Positions 49,093 through 59,640 of a DNA stretch of 64,000 bases are shown here, one piece after another. The notes below the pieces were generated by a model. That model was not told the DNA's origin. It worked only from the letters and a program-made list of their open reading frames with translations, and did not search any database. This DNA comes from Robertmurraya korlensis NBRC 107688 (GTDB taxonomy: Bacteria; Bacillota; Bacilli; Bacillales; Cytobacillaceae): positions 1 through 64,000 of the forward strand of contig NZ_BCVH01000021.1 of the NCBI RefSeq assembly GCF_001591645.1. The letters are read 5' to 3'. Numbering within the stretch: the stretch's first letter is position 1; the number at the start of each line of letters is the position of its first letter. Position numbers and translations under genes: made by a program.

Positions 49093-50829
49093 TTAGAACA
49101 ACTCCTTGATCTTTGAATGGATTTCATGTGGTAGGAATGGATTTCCGTCATACTTTAAATGCTTTACTACTTTCTCAGCGTGCCCTACATTCATCTTTAG
49201 AATGTTTGCTAACTGTCCAGTTGCGTTGTTTTCCACAACTACAACCTTTTTAGCCGCTTTGACTAGTGGAAGCATTTCATTAGTTGGGAACGGATGAATC
49301 AAACGTACATGCGCATGATTCACTTTCACTCCATCCTTCTCAAGGCGTGTCATTGCTTCTTCAATCGCTCCTCTAGTTGAGTTAAAACCTACAACTAGTA
49401 CATCCGCATCCTCATGTGGAGCTTGAACGTGAATTGGCGTATTAAATTTAATGTTCTCAACTTTACGGAAGCGCTTATCCATTTGCGCATTACGGTTAGC
49501 AGCTGATTCCGACGGCTTACCTGTTTCATCATGTTCCACACCTGTTACGTGGTGAATTCCACCCTTCACACCAGGAATGACACGAGGAGAGATGCCATCT
49601 TCAGTCACTTCGTAACGCTTAAAGTATTCTTTTGAATCCGATTCTGATTCTGGTAGTTCAGTTACAAGTTTTCCGCGTCGAATTTCTACCTTACTAAAGT
49701 CTAAAGGCTCAACTGTTTGCTTTCCTAAAGATAGCTGAAGGTCAGATAAGACGATAACAGGCACTTGATACTCTTCAGCAAGGTTAAATGCCTCAGCAGT
49801 ATCGTAAAATGCTTCTTGCACAGTACTTGGAGCCATAACGATCTTTGGAATTTCACCGTGAGTACCGTAAATCATAGCCATTAAATCGGATTGTTCTTGT
49901 TTTGTTGGTAGACCTGTAGATGGACCCCCACGCTGTGTATCAACAATAACAATTGGTGTTTCGGTAATTCCTGAAAGACCTATTGCTTCCATTTTCAATG
50001 ATAGACCAGGACCTGCAGAAGCAGTAATTGCACGAACACCTGCATAGTTTGCACCGATCGCCATTGTACATGCTGCAATTTCATCTTCTGTTTGAATAAC
50101 TGTTCCACCAAGAGCAGGTAGCTTCTTAATTAAATACTCCATAATTTCAGAAGCTGGAGTAATTGGGTAAGCTGCCATAAAGCGACATCCACCAGCTAAA
50201 GCACCTAGAGCAATTGCATCGTTACCAATCATGAACAGACGTCGGTTTCCATCTGCCTTTTCTAATTGCATTATAGAAGAATTTTGAATTTGTTCCTTCA
50301 TCGCTGTATAACCAGCTTGAATGGCTTCCATGTTCTTATCAACCACGGACTGTCCTTTACGTCCAAAAATCTCTTGAACTACGGGCTCAAAAACGTTAAT
50401 ATCTAAATCTAGTACTGCACATGTAGCCCCAACAGCCACCATGTTTTTCATTAATGATGTTCCTAATTCAGTTGCAATATCTGTAAATGGAACCGCATAC
50501 AAAGTTGCATTTGTATCCGTTGGTTTCACAGGATTAAACTTCGCATCTGCAATCATCACACCATTGTCGTGTAGTTCTTTGTAATTTAGGTCAAGCGTTT
50601 CCTGATCAAATGCCACCAAGATGTCTAAATCATCTGAAATAGAACGAACCTGTGACGTGCTTACACGGATTTTGTTATTTGTGTGTCCACCTTTAATACG
50701 AGATGAAAAGTGGCGGTACCCATATAAATAGTAACCTAAACGATTCAAAGCAATAGAGAAAATTTCCCCAGTACTTTCAATCCCTTCCCCTTGCTGCCCG
50801 CCAACTTTCCAAGAAAGTTGATTGATCAT
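49093..50829 (-). CDS. korA: 2-oxoacid:ferredoxin oxidoreductase, alpha subunit (gamma-alpha fusion)
   Basis: 578 residues: N-terminal gamma-type domain (about 5-185, GQQGEGIESTGEIFSIALNR) fused to the alpha domain (about 200-575, FMAAYPITPASEIMEYL, GPGLSLKMEAIGL, DTQRGGPSTGLPTK). Partner of KorB. A cre-like site TGAAAGCGTTTAGT (50965-50978, minus strand, 12 of 14 consensus positions) lies 136 bases upstream, so carbon catabolite control by CcpA is possible. Confidence 0.92.
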   Translation of the reverse strand: MINQLSWKVGGQQGEGIESTGEIFSIALNRLGYYLYGYRHFSSRIKGGHTNNKIRVSTSQVRSISDDLDILVAFDQETLDLNYKELHDNGVMIADAKFNPVKPTDTNATLYAVPFTDIATELGTSLMKNMVAVGATCAVLDLDINVFEPVVQEIFGRKGQSVVDKNMEAIQAGYTAMKEQIQNSSIMQLEKADGNRRLFMIGNDAIALGALAGGCRFMAAYPITPASEIMEYLIKKLPALGGTVIQTEDEIAACTMAIGANYAGVRAITASAGPGLSLKMEAIGLSGITETPIVIVDTQRGGPSTGLPTKQEQSDLMAMIYGTHGEIPKIVMAPSTVQEAFYDTAEAFNLAEEYQVPVIVLSDLQLSLGKQTVEPLDFSKVEIRRGKLVTELPESESDSKEYFKRYEVTEDGISPRVIPGVKGGIHHVTGVEHDETGKPSESAANRNAQMDKRFRKVENIKFNTPIHVQAPHEDADVLVVGFNSTRGAIEEAMTRLEKDGVKVNHAHVRLIHPFPTNEMLPLVKAAKKVVVVENNATGQLANILKMNVGHAEKVVKHLKYDGNPFLPHEIHSKIKELF

Positions 50830-51132
50830 GTCTTACACCCCTTTGGATACGTTAAGAAATATGTAAAAACGTTTGATTTAACCATAGTGTAGCACTTTTC
50901 CGATTGTAACACGAAGATTTTGACTCTAGTTTTCATAGAGTAAAAATGTGAGAAATGGAAGGGTACTAAACGCTTTCAATTCTAGACCTATGTGAAAAAA
51001 AAAGCAACCCTTTACGCCCAAATAATGGCGAAAAAATGAATATTTTTTTATTTTTGCGAAAATAATAGTTTTATCTGTCTTTTTTAGGCTGATCAGTCTA
51101 AATAGAAATGAAAACGCTTTATTTCCTCCTCT
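50830..51132. other. Upstream region of korA
   Basis: No gene. Holds the cre-like motif named under korA and an AT-rich block; GAAAACGCTTTAT at 51109-51121 is a second, weaker similarity to cre. Confidence 0.35.
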
Positions 51133-52059
51133 TTACTTCGGAAATCTTTTTGCCATATTTCCATACAAAAACTTCTCTACCTGTATACTGGAATAATATT
51201 TTCCTAGTTCATCTACCAGATTGCTATAGTTTTCTACATGTTCAAGACCAGTGACACAGTGTTCGGTACCATCAAAATCAGAACCAAATCCAACAAAATC
51301 CTCTCCTCCCAGGGAACAAACATAATCGAGATGACGTAACACATCCGTAATCGTCGCACTAGTTTTACCAGATAGGAACTGAGTAACAAAGGTTAACCCT
51401 ATGACTGTTTCTCTTTCTATTAAGGCAACAATCTGTTCATCCCGTAAGTTTCTTGGATGTGGACATAAAGAATATGCATTTGAATGTGAAGCGAATGGAT
51501 AATCCGCTAGCTCCAATACATCCCAAAATCCTCTTTCAGATAAATGCGATACATCACACCATACTCTATCTTTGTTAAGAGTTGAAACGACTTTTTTTCC
51601 AAATCTAGTTAAACCTGCCCCTCTCTCTTCAAGTGCCCCATCTGCCACAGCGTTAGCAAAATTCCATGTCAAACCGACCGAAGAAACTCCAAGACGAAGC
51701 AGTGTGTTCAATTTCAGTAAATCTGTTCCGATACAATCGCAACCCTCAAGTGTTAGAATGGCTCCGAACTCTCCATCCTGAAGCTCATTTAAACCACTCT
51801 GGGACGTAATCAGCTTGATTTCTTTATATGGTTTGATAATTTTCTCATAGAAAAGGTCAATCATATGCAAAGCAGCATGGAAGGATAGATTAGGGTGAAC
51901 ATTTTCTGGTACATAGATCGCAAAGCATTGTACTTTCACACCACTTTTTTTCATCCCTGAGAGCGTAACCTGTAGCTCCTTTGGATCTAGAAAGCTCGTA
52001 AGCTTTGGATTCATAAACATTTTGTATAATACATCACAATGTGCATCAAATATTTTCAC
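51133..52059 (-). CDS. Membrane dipeptidase-family (M19) metallopeptidase
   Basis: 308 residues of the renal dipeptidase fold: FDAHCDVLYKMF (zinc His-x-Asp), ILTLEGCD with the bridging Glu, DVSHLSERGFWDVLE and ASHSNAYSLCPHPRN with two zinc His, GFGSDFDG. It hydrolyses dipeptides, perhaps with a D-residue or proline. No signal peptide, so cytoplasmic. Single gene between korA and spoVS. Confidence 0.9.
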   Translation of the reverse strand: MKIFDAHCDVLYKMFMNPKLTSFLDPKELQVTLSGMKKSGVKVQCFAIYVPENVHPNLSFHAALHMIDLFYEKIIKPYKEIKLITSQSGLNELQDGEFGAILTLEGCDCIGTDLLKLNTLLRLGVSSVGLTWNFANAVADGALEERGAGLTRFGKKVVSTLNKDRVWCDVSHLSERGFWDVLELADYPFASHSNAYSLCPHPRNLRDEQIVALIERETVIGLTFVTQFLSGKTSATITDVLRHLDYVCSLGGEDFVGFGSDFDGTEHCVTGLEHVENYSNLVDELGKYYSSIQVEKFLYGNMAKRFPK

Positions 52060-52109
52060 GATTCTTATCCCTTCCTTAGTCGTTTATTTAAACATAGACC
52101 AATAGTGAC

Positions 52110-52147
52110 AAAAAAAGAACCTGTTTGCAATAAGGTATGCAAACAGG
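52110..52147 (-). terminator. Terminator of spoVS
   Basis: CCTGTTTGCA/TGCAAACAGG perfect stem with TTCTTTTTTTG on the minus strand. Confidence 0.88.
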
Positions 52148-52162
52148 AAAAAAGAAACTCCC

Positions 52163-52423
52163 TCATCTAGGCTCAATAATTAATTTGATCGCCGTGCGCT
52201 CTTCCCCATCAATTAATATGTCTGTAAATGCTGGGATACAAATCAAATCTACTCCGCTAGGTGCTACAAATCCTCGTGCGATGGCTACTGCCTTTACCGC
52301 TTGATTTAATGCACCCGCACCTATGGCCTGAATTTCTGCAGCACCTCTTTCGCGCAGAACTCCTGCGAGCGCACCAGCTACAGAATTGGGATTAGATTTT
52401 GCTGAAACTTTTAATATTTCCAT
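52163..52423 (-). CDS. spoVS: Stage V sporulation protein S
   Basis: 86 residues, Alba-like fold, almost invariant in the family: EILKVSAKSNPNSVAGALAG, GAGALNQAVKAVAIARGF. It is needed for progress through stage V in sporulation. GGAGG ahead of the ATG. Located after ymdB as in B. subtilis. Confidence 0.96.
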   Translation of the reverse strand: MEILKVSAKSNPNSVAGALAGVLRERGAAEIQAIGAGALNQAVKAVAIARGFVAPSGVDLICIPAFTDILIDGEERTAIKLIIEPR

Positions 52424-52545
52424 TCCTAGCTCCTCCTTGTTTAATCCCCCCTGATGTCCTTGTTATTGAACAACTCAGGTATATATGATTCCATTGCTAC
52501 TATATTCGCGAAAGCTTTAACATATTCCGGCTTGGACAAAAAAGT

Positions 52546-52573
52546 AAAAAAACACCCGTTATCACACAGGTGT
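52546..52573 (-). terminator. Terminator of ymdB
   Basis: ACACC/GGGTGT stem followed by seven T on the minus strand. Confidence 0.7.
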
Positions 52574-52585
52574 CTTATCTTTTTT

Positions 52586-53383
52586 CTATGAAAAGAATGG
52601 GTGGTCATCATTTATAAGAATGCGGTCAATTTTTTTTGCTTTCCCCGTCTTTTTATCGAGTTCAATATGTACGGCACCGAGCTGATTTTTGTCTGTTTCC
52701 GGAACCTCAAAACGCGCTGGCAAATTGGATAGAAAGCGTCTAATTACAATCTCTCTGTCCATACCCAGTATCCCATCATACGGACCAGTCATTCCAACAT
52801 CTGAAATATAAGCTGTCCCCTGAGGCAATACTCGATTATCAGCTGTTTGTACATGTGTATGTGTACCAACAACGGCTGTCACTCTGCCATCTAAATACCA
52901 ACCCATTGCAAGCTTCTCACTTGTCGCCTCCGCATGGAAATCTACAAAGATGATTGGTGTTCGTTTGCTGGCTTCTTCAATTAATTCATCTGCTTTTCGG
53001 AATGGACAATCATTGGGTTGCATAAAGGTACGCCCCTGCAGACTGATGATTGCTATCTCATCCTGGTTCATCTTCAGGTACACGATTCCCTTCCCAGGGT
53101 TATTTTCCGGGAAGTTCGCAGGACGTACCATGTATTTTGCCTCATCAATGAATTCGAAAATATCACGATTATCCCATGTATGGTTTCCTAAAGTTACCGC
53201 TTGTGCACCAACCTCTAAAAAGCCACGATATATTTTTTCCGTAATTCCTTTTCCGCCAGCAGCATTTTCACCATTTATTATCGTGATGTGAGGACGGTAC
53301 TTTTCCTTTAATCTCGGGACGTATTCCTTCACCATATCTCTTCCTGGTGAACCAACTACATCCCCAACAAATAATATGTTCAT
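52586..53383 (-). CDS. ymdB: Metallophosphoesterase YmdB
   Basis: 265 residues, TIGR00282 family. Binuclear metal ligands are visible: LFVGDVVGSPGRD, NGENAAGG, LGNHTWDN, VDFHAEATSEK and GTHTHVQTADN. In B. subtilis it cleaves 2',3'-cyclic nucleotides and affects biofilm and nanotube formation. It follows rny after 80 bases. Confidence 0.94.
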   Translation of the reverse strand: MNILFVGDVVGSPGRDMVKEYVPRLKEKYRPHITIINGENAAGGKGITEKIYRGFLEVGAQAVTLGNHTWDNRDIFEFIDEAKYMVRPANFPENNPGKGIVYLKMNQDEIAIISLQGRTFMQPNDCPFRKADELIEEASKRTPIIFVDFHAEATSEKLAMGWYLDGRVTAVVGTHTHVQTADNRVLPQGTAYISDVGMTGPYDGILGMDREIVIRRFLSNLPARFEVPETDKNQLGAVHIELDKKTGKAKKIDRILINDDHPFFS

Positions 53384-53443
53384 CTATTTACCCTTCTTTT
53401 TCCGTAATTTCTTTTCATTGTATCATATGTAACATTCAAAAAT

Positions 53444-53468
53444 AAAAGCGGTGCAAAAGCACCGCTTT
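53444..53468 (-). terminator. Terminator overlapping the end of rny
   Basis: AAAGCGGTGC/GCACCGCTTT with TTTATTTTT on the minus strand. Confidence 0.8.
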
Positions 53469-55032
53469 ATTTTGCGTATTCAACTGCTCTCGTTTCCCTA
53501 ATTACCGTTACCTTAATGTGGCCAGGATAATCAAGTTCCTCTTCGATTTTCTTACGAATATCGCGAGCTAAACGATGAGCCTCTAAATCATCTATTTGCT
53601 CTGGCTTCACTAGAATACGAACTTCACGTCCAGCCTGGATAGCAAATGACTTTTCCACTCCATCATACGATTCTGAAATCTCCTCAAGCTTTTCTAAGCG
53701 TCGGATATAGTTTTCAAGCGTCTCACGTCTTGCACCAGGTCTTGCTGCAGATAGCGCATCTGCTGCGGCAACAAGAACAGCAATAACGGAAGTAGGCTCT
53801 GAATCACCATGGTGGGAAGCAATCGAGTTAATAACAACCGGATGCTCCTTGTATTTTGTAGCCAGCTCGACACCGATTTCTACGTGACTTCCTTCCACTT
53901 CATGGTCAATCGCTTTTCCAATATCGTGTAGTAAGCCTGCCCGACGAGCAAGTGTTTCATCTTCTCCAAGTTCTGCAGCTAGCAATCCAGCTAACTGAGA
54001 AACTTCAGTAGAGTGCTTCAACACATTTTGACCATAGCTCGTACGGAATTTCAATCGTCCGAGAATCTTAATCAAATCTGGATGTAGTCCATGTACTCCA
54101 ACCTCAAAGGTTGTTTGCTCACCAATTTCACGGATATGTTCATCCACTTCACGGCGTGCCTTATCAACCATTTCTTCGATTCGAGCAGGATGGATACGAC
54201 CATCTTGAACAAGCTTTTCAAGCGCTAAGCGGGCTGTTTCTCTTCGAATCGGATCAAACCCAGATAAAATAACTGCTTCTGGAGTATCATCAATAATGAG
54301 ATCAATTCCAGTAAGAGTTTCAAGTGTACGGATGTTTCGACCTTCACGTCCAATGATTCGACCTTTCATCTCATCATTTGGAAGAGTGACTACTGAAACA
54401 GTTGTTTCTGCCACGTGGTCAGCCGCACAACGTTGAATAGCTAACGACAATATTTCCTTTGCCTTTTTGTCTGCTTCCTCTTTTGCTCTATTTTCACTCT
54501 CTTTTATCATTAAAGCGATGTCATGGGATAACTCCTGTTCCATACGCTCTAAAATGATGGATTTCGCCTCATCACGAGTTAAGCCCGAGATGCGTTCAAG
54601 CTCAGCCTGTTGCATTTTTACGATCTCGCCCACTTTGCTTTCCATCTCTTCAATATGCTGTTGTTTTTTGTTAAGAGAATCGTCCCTCTTCTCTAAAAGT
54701 GCTTCACGTTTGTCTAACGATTCGTCTTTTCGATCAAGATTTTCCTCTTTTTGAAGTAAGCGGTTTTCCTGCTTTTGCAGCTCGCTTCTACGATCACGAA
54801 CTTCACGTTCTGCTTCTGTACGAAGCTTATGAATCTCATCCTTTGCCTCAAGCAGAGACTCCTTTTTTAAAGCTTCTGCTTCACGTTTTGCATCCTCTAG
54901 AATTTGCTCTGCAGCACCTCTAGCTCCAGCAATTTTTGCTTCAGAAAAAGATTTACGAACAAAATAGCCAACAACTGCACCGACGGGTAAAGCAAGCAAA
55001 ATGGAGATGATCATTGTAAATAGATCCATCAT
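53467..55032 (-). CDS. rny: Ribonuclease Y
   Basis: 521 residues: N-terminal membrane anchor (about 3-24), a long Glu/Lys/Arg coiled coil (about 28-200), a KH domain ([19 protein letters not shown]) and an HD domain ([19 protein letters not shown]). Main mRNA decay endonuclease, guided by the RicA-containing complex. AGGAGGTG right ahead of the start. Confidence 0.96.
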   Translation of the reverse strand: MMDLFTMIISILLALPVGAVVGYFVRKSFSEAKIAGARGAAEQILEDAKREAEALKKESLLEAKDEIHKLRTEAEREVRDRRSELQKQENRLLQKEENLDRKDESLDKREALLEKRDDSLNKKQQHIEEMESKVGEIVKMQQAELERISGLTRDEAKSIILERMEQELSHDIALMIKESENRAKEEADKKAKEILSLAIQRCAADHVAETTVSVVTLPNDEMKGRIIGREGRNIRTLETLTGIDLIIDDTPEAVILSGFDPIRRETARLALEKLVQDGRIHPARIEEMVDKARREVDEHIREIGEQTTFEVGVHGLHPDLIKILGRLKFRTSYGQNVLKHSTEVSQLAGLLAAELGEDETLARRAGLLHDIGKAIDHEVEGSHVEIGVELATKYKEHPVVINSIASHHGDSEPTSVIAVLVAAADALSAARPGARRETLENYIRRLEKLEEISESYDGVEKSFAIQAGREVRILVKPEQIDDLEAHRLARDIRKKIEEELDYPGHIKVTVIRETRAVEYAK

Positions 55033-55330
55033 TTCACCTCCTCTTGCTATTAACTTGTGTTACGTTTTCTAAAATGTCGGCATGTACATTGTTTTGTCAA
55101 TATACAGCACAAAGGCTTTTACACGTCTTCATTCATCATTAAAAAACATAAAATATACATATTAATTGTAAATGTGTGAATTTTTATTGTCAAGGGTTTG
55201 TCCGGCTTGGTTGTAATATTTCGTTTATATTGGTAGATTATGGTGAAGTATGTCAAATCCATTGCTGTTAATGCTTTCATTTTTCGAGCTAACCTTCCAT
55301 TTTTCGTACAAACATCGTCAACGATGATGT
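55033..55330. other. Intergenic region between recA and rny
   Basis: No gene; AT-rich. It should hold the rny promoter, which I cannot place with confidence. Confidence 0.4.
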
Positions 55331-55359
55331 AAAAAACAGCAGACCAAATAGTCTGCTGT
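55331..55359 (-). terminator. Terminator of recA
   Basis: ACAGCAGAC/GTCTGCTGT followed by TTTTTTAC on the minus strand. Confidence 0.88.
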
Positions 55360-55370
55360 AAAAATCTGTA

Positions 55371-56420
55371 TTAATCTACTAAATTAAATTCCTTTTGATC
55401 TTCCTCATGGTCTTCTGGAAGAGTCTTTACTCCGTCTAAACCATAATGTTCACGGATCTTATTTTGGATTTCTACTAGTAAATCTTTATTTTCCTTCAGG
55501 AACAGCTTTGCATTTTCACGACCTTGACCAAGACGCTCATCATTATAAGAATACCAAGATCCACTCTTTTGTACGATATCAAGTTCTGATCCCATATCAA
55601 GAGCTTCTCCCTCTTTCGAAATCCCTTCCCCGTACATAATATCTACTTCAGCTGTACGGAATGGAGGAGCTACTTTATTCTTCACAACTTTAATTTTGGT
55701 TTTGTTACCAACCATATCATTGCCTTGCTTTAACGTTTCTGCACGACGAACCTCTAAACGAACAGATGAATAGAATTTAAGCGCACGTCCACCAGGAGTT
55801 GTCTCAGGGTTACCAAACATAACTCCAACCTTTTCACGAATCTGGTTAATAAAGATAGCAATTGTTTTAGACTTATTGATGGCACCAGAAAGCTTACGAA
55901 GAGCCTGTGACATTAGACGAGCCTGTAGACCAACGTGAGAGTCTCCCATTTCCCCTTCAATCTCAGCCTTTGGAACAAGAGCAGCTACTGAGTCAATGAC
56001 TAAGATGTCAACTGCACCACTTCGTACCAATGCCTCAGCAATTTCAAGTGCCTGTTCACCCGTGTCAGGCTGTGACAATAGCAATTCGTCAATGTTCACA
56101 CCCAGCTTTTGTGCATAATCAGGGTCAAGTGCATGCTCCGCATCAATAAATGCTGCTTGTCCACCTGCAGCCTGTACCTCAGCAATTGCATGAAGGGCAA
56201 CCGTTGTTTTACCAGAACTTTCTGGACCATAAATTTCGACGATACGTCCCTTTGGATAACCACCTATTCCTAATGCAGTATCAAGAGCTAACGATCCACT
56301 TTTAGAAGTGGAAATTTGACGATCTGTTTGTTCCCCTAACTTCATGATAGAGCCTTTACCAAATTGCTTTTCTATTTGTTTTAACGCCATTTCAAGGGCT
56401 GCTTGACGATCATTTGCCAC
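55371..56420 (-). CDS. recA: Recombinase RecA
   Basis: 349 residues. Walker [10 protein letters not shown], Walker [16 protein letters not shown]1/L2 loops [18 protein letters not shown] and [20 protein letters not shown]. Central to homologous recombination and LexA cleavage. GGAGG 7 bases before the start. SOS box and promoter at 56491-56542. Confidence 0.98.
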   Translation of the reverse strand: MANDRQAALEMALKQIEKQFGKGSIMKLGEQTDRQISTSKSGSLALDTALGIGGYPKGRIVEIYGPESSGKTTVALHAIAEVQAAGGQAAFIDAEHALDPDYAQKLGVNIDELLLSQPDTGEQALEIAEALVRSGAVDILVIDSVAALVPKAEIEGEMGDSHVGLQARLMSQALRKLSGAINKSKTIAIFINQIREKVGVMFGNPETTPGGRALKFYSSVRLEVRRAETLKQGNDMVGNKTKIKVVKNKVAPPFRTAEVDIMYGEGISKEGEALDMGSELDIVQKSGSWYSYNDERLGQGRENAKLFLKENKDLLVEIQNKIREHYGLDGVKTLPEDHEEDQKEFNLVD

Positions 56421-56490
56421 TACTATTTCCTCCTTATTTAAAACGAATATATCTATCTATTATTCGTTACATGTTCTTATCACTATCTTT

Positions 56491-56542
56491 ACTATACTCG
56501 TTTTACTTCTCTTTGTCGAGCGAAAAATCGAACATTCATTCG
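56491..56542 (-). promoter_or_regulatory. recA promoter with LexA operator
   Basis: Minus strand TCGACA (56514-56519), 17-base spacer, TATAGT (56491-56496). CGAATGAATGTTCG (56529-56542) matches the SOS box CGAACnnnnGTTCG in nine of ten fixed positions. Confidence 0.85.
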
Positions 56543-56662
56543 ATTTTTTTCCACTTGAGTTAGATGGCAAATTTCTTTTTTTCGCCTTAACAATTTTGTT
56601 TTTTTCACTTACTATCAGACCTGAAAAATCTCATTTTAAATGAAAAACTAATTTTGGTAAAG

Positions 56663-56694
56663 AAAAAAAAACAGAACACATCGATGTGCTCTGT
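56663..56694 (-). terminator. Terminator of cinA
   Basis: ACAGAGCACAT/ATGTGTTCTGT stem followed by nine T on the minus strand, overlapping the cinA stop. Confidence 0.85.
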
Positions 56695-57932
56695 CAATCT
56701 TTCAGACTATTGATTAGCGCGAAGCATCCGTACTTCACACTTCTCACCCGATTCCCTTCTCTTGTACCAGCAAAATCAAACTTATGTACTTTTACAGGGA
56801 ATCCTTTTTTCGAAATACCAATATACACCGTTCCTACCGGTTTCCCCTCAACCGTACCAGGTCCTGCTACCCCAGTAAAGCTAATACCAATATCAGCATT
56901 TAGTAAGGAAGCCACATTTTCTGCTAATTCCTTTGCGCACTCCTCACTAACAGCTCCATTATTTTCGAGCGTTTCCTTTTTAACTCCAAGTACCTTTTCC
57001 TTTACCTCATTCGTATAGCAGACGACTCCGCCTTTTAGTACCGCACTCGAACCTGGAATAGCAGTCAGTTCCTGCTGAAACATCCCTCCGGTTAAGCTCT
57101 CTGCACAGGCAATCGTTAGCCCTTTGGTTTGAAGCAAGGTAAATAACTCATTCATTAACGAGGTCTCATCATACCCGTAGAAGAACTCTCCGACACGTAA
57201 ACGAATTTTCTCTTCCGTTTCATTAATAAGTTCATTAGCTACTTCCTTTTTTTTGTGCTTGGCAGTTATGCGTAATGTGACTTCACCATCGCTAGCGAGC
57301 GGAGCAATAGTAGGATTAGATTGCGCATCAATCAAATCCTCAATTTTTGTTTCTAGTGCAGCCTCTCCTATCCCAAAGAAGCGCAGCACCCGTGAAACGA
57401 TTGTCTCAGAGACATCTGGTTCCTTTTGTAATAAAGGCAAGGCATACTGTAAAAACATCGGTTCCATTTCCTTTGGTGGTCCTGGTAATAACATATAACG
57501 ATGAGTGTTAGAAGTTAAAAGCATTCCAGGAGCCATTCCATTATCATTAGGCAACACAATAGAGTCAGCTAGTACCAGTGCTTGCTTCTTATTATTTTCC
57601 GTCATTATACGGTTTGTACGTTCAAAGTATTGTGAGATAGAATTAAGAGCAGCTTGATCAAATTCAAGCTCTTTACCGAGATGTTTGGCAATCGTTTCCT
57701 TTGTCAAATCATCCTTTGTCGGACCTAATCCACCTGTAAAAATAATTAAGTTAGATCGTCCTTCTGCAACAGCAATAGCTTGCTGTAAGCGGGTAGGGTT
57801 ATCACCAACAACTGTATGATAAAATACATTTGTTCCAATGCTGGCTAGTTGTTTGGAAATGAAACGAGCGTTTGTATTAACAATTTGGCCGAGCAGTAGC
57901 TCTGATCCAACCGCAATGATCTCAGCATTCAT
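56694..57932 (-). CDS. cinA: Competence/damage-inducible protein CinA
   Basis: 412 residues: N-terminal molybdopterin-binding-like domain (about 1-170, [25 protein letters not shown]) with pyrophosphatase-type activity, and C-terminal nicotinamide-nucleotide deamidase domain (about 250-410, [25 protein letters not shown]). Start at MNAEIIAV with AGGTGAG ahead. In B. subtilis it lies just upstream of recA, as here. Confidence 0.94.
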   Translation of the reverse strand: MNAEIIAVGSELLLGQIVNTNARFISKQLASIGTNVFYHTVVGDNPTRLQQAIAVAEGRSNLIIFTGGLGPTKDDLTKETIAKHLGKELEFDQAALNSISQYFERTNRIMTENNKKQALVLADSIVLPNDNGMAPGMLLTSNTHRYMLLPGPPKEMEPMFLQYALPLLQKEPDVSETIVSRVLRFFGIGEAALETKIEDLIDAQSNPTIAPLASDGEVTLRITAKHKKKEVANELINETEEKIRLRVGEFFYGYDETSLMNELFTLLQTKGLTIACAESLTGGMFQQELTAIPGSSAVLKGGVVCYTNEVKEKVLGVKKETLENNGAVSEECAKELAENVASLLNADIGISFTGVAGPGTVEGKPVGTVYIGISKKGFPVKVHKFDFAGTREGNRVRSVKYGCFALINSLKD

Positions 57933-57955
57933 GAATACACTCACCTAACCTCTAA

Positions 57956-58534
57956 TTATTTTGAATTGATAAATGCTTGCTTATTTTTAGCAAAATAATC
58001 CCATCCAGACCAAATGGTGAAGAATGTAGCAACCCATAATGCAATGTCGGCAAACGGGAGTGACACAAGCTCAAAAATCGTATTATGTAATAGCAGTGCG
58101 GAGATGGCAACTATTTGTGTCCAGGTCTTAATCTTCCCAAGCATATTAGCCGCTACTACTTCTCCGCCTCCAGCTAGGATTGCTCGTAGACCCGTTACCG
58201 CAAACTCTCGGCAAATAATGATGATGACTAGCCAAGAAGCAGCAAGTCCAAATTCAACTAAAACAATTAACGCTGCTGACACAAGCAACTTATCTGCTAA
58301 AGGATCAAGGAACTTCCCAAGATTGGTTACAAGATTATACTTTCTAGCATAATAACCATCGACCCAATCAGTAGCAGATGCAAAAATAAAAATTAATGCT
58401 GCAATAAAGTGAGCAACAGGTAGCTCCGCCCCAATAAACTGCATATCCCCCCAATTAAAAGGATCGTACACAATAACTAAAAATAGTGGAATTAATAAAA
58501 TTCGTGAGACAGTAATTTTATTAGGCAAATTCAT
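57956..58534 (-). CDS. pgsA: CDP-diacylglycerol-glycerol-3-phosphate 3-phosphatidyltransferase
   Basis: 192 residues, four to five membrane helices. The CDP-alcohol phosphotransferase motif is complete: DWVDGYYARKYNLVTNLGKF then LDPLADK. First committed step to phosphatidylglycerol. Start at MNLPNKITV, GGAGG 8 bases ahead. 23 bases upstream of cinA. Confidence 0.95.
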   Translation of the reverse strand: MNLPNKITVSRILLIPLFLVIVYDPFNWGDMQFIGAELPVAHFIAALIFIFASATDWVDGYYARKYNLVTNLGKFLDPLADKLLVSAALIVLVEFGLAASWLVIIIICREFAVTGLRAILAGGGEVVAANMLGKIKTWTQIVAISALLLHNTIFELVSLPFADIALWVATFFTIWSGWDYFAKNKQAFINSK

Positions 58535-58628
58535 TTTAAAGACCTCCATTTTAACCTAAACAATAGTACATGTAGTATTTACTACATATTCAATAAGACA
58601 AGCATACAACAAAATAGAAAAGAAAGCG

Positions 58629-58655
58629 AAAAAATAGTCACCATACGATGACTAT
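58629..58655 (-). terminator. Terminator of rodZ
   Basis: ATAGTCA/TGACTAT stem followed by TTTTTTC on the minus strand. Confidence 0.8.
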
Positions 58656-59569
58656 TCGTTCACTGTTGGTACAAAGCGAATTGTGATATCCTGTCTAACT
58701 TGATCAGCTGGAGGTGTAGCATACTCTAGCTTTTGATCATTTACATATATCTCTGTGTTTGTTGAATTTCCAATAACCAGAACCGCTTCTTCTTCTTTGG
58801 AGTAATCAATTATCTTGTTTTCCTCAGCACCCTTTTTTAAGATCCCTTGCCAAAAAGAGTGTCCCTTGCCATTTAACAAATTCACCCAGGTTTCACCGGT
58901 TGAAACAAGCTTTACTTCAAATTTATCTGCATTTTTTAATTCAAAGACCGTTTCTTTCCCTTTAGATTCAGCCACGGTAACCTGTTGTGTAGGAGGTTCA
59001 ACCTGTGTTGTTTCTTCCTCCGTTACTTCATTCGCACCAGATGTTTGATTATCTTCATCTTCAGTCGATTCCGTTTCTTTATCCGCTCCTGCTTCCTTCT
59101 CGGATAAATTGTCTTCATACTGTATTTGTTCACTATCAGTTTTTGCCGGTTCCTCTGCAGTTTCACCGTTTTCCTTTATATTAACTACTAAAAAGTAGGC
59201 AAGAGCCACGGCACCGATAATAAAAACACCAATTAGGAGTCTTGGAAGAATGGCAAAAACTTTCGAATTCCCCGGTGCTACATCCTTCCTAGTTTGCACC
59301 CTTGAAAGCTTCGTAGGAAAATCCTCGCTATGCGTCGAAGGAATATCTGACTTATATTCGGCAAATAGCTCATCAGGGTCCAGTTGGACAGCTTCTGCAT
59401 ATTGCTTAATAAAAGCACGAACATAAAACGGACCAGGTATAATGCTATAGTTTCCCTCTTCTAATGCTAGTAAATATCGTTTTTGGATTTTGGTTGTGGT
59501 TTGTAAATCGTCCAAGCTCAAGCCGAGTGAAAGCCGAGCTTCTTTTAGTTTATTACTTAGTTCTGTCAA
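58652..59569 (-). CDS. rodZ: RodZ-type cell shape protein (YmfM)
   Basis: 305 residues: cytoplasmic helix-turn-helix (about 1-85, LKEARLSLGLSLDDLQTTTK), one membrane helix (about 105-128), an acidic Glu/Thr-rich linker (about 132-195) and a C-terminal DUF4115 beta domain (about 200-300). RodZ links MreB filaments to the wall machinery. AAGGTG precedes the ATG. Confidence 0.92.
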   Translation of the reverse strand: MTELSNKLKEARLSLGLSLDDLQTTTKIQKRYLLALEEGNYSIIPGPFYVRAFIKQYAEAVQLDPDELFAEYKSDIPSTHSEDFPTKLSRVQTRKDVAPGNSKVFAILPRLLIGVFIIGAVALAYFLVVNIKENGETAEEPAKTDSEQIQYEDNLSEKEAGADKETESTEDEDNQTSGANEVTEEETTQVEPPTQQVTVAESKGKETVFELKNADKFEVKLVSTGETWVNLLNGKGHSFWQGILKKGAEENKIIDYSKEEEAVLVIGNSTNTEIYVNDQKLEYATPPADQVRQDITIRFVPTVNE

Positions 59570-59640
59570 CTTCTAACACCTTCCAATGCTAATAAAGAGC
59601 GTTTTCGCCAATTTTTTATGTACAAACGAAAACAGCACTA

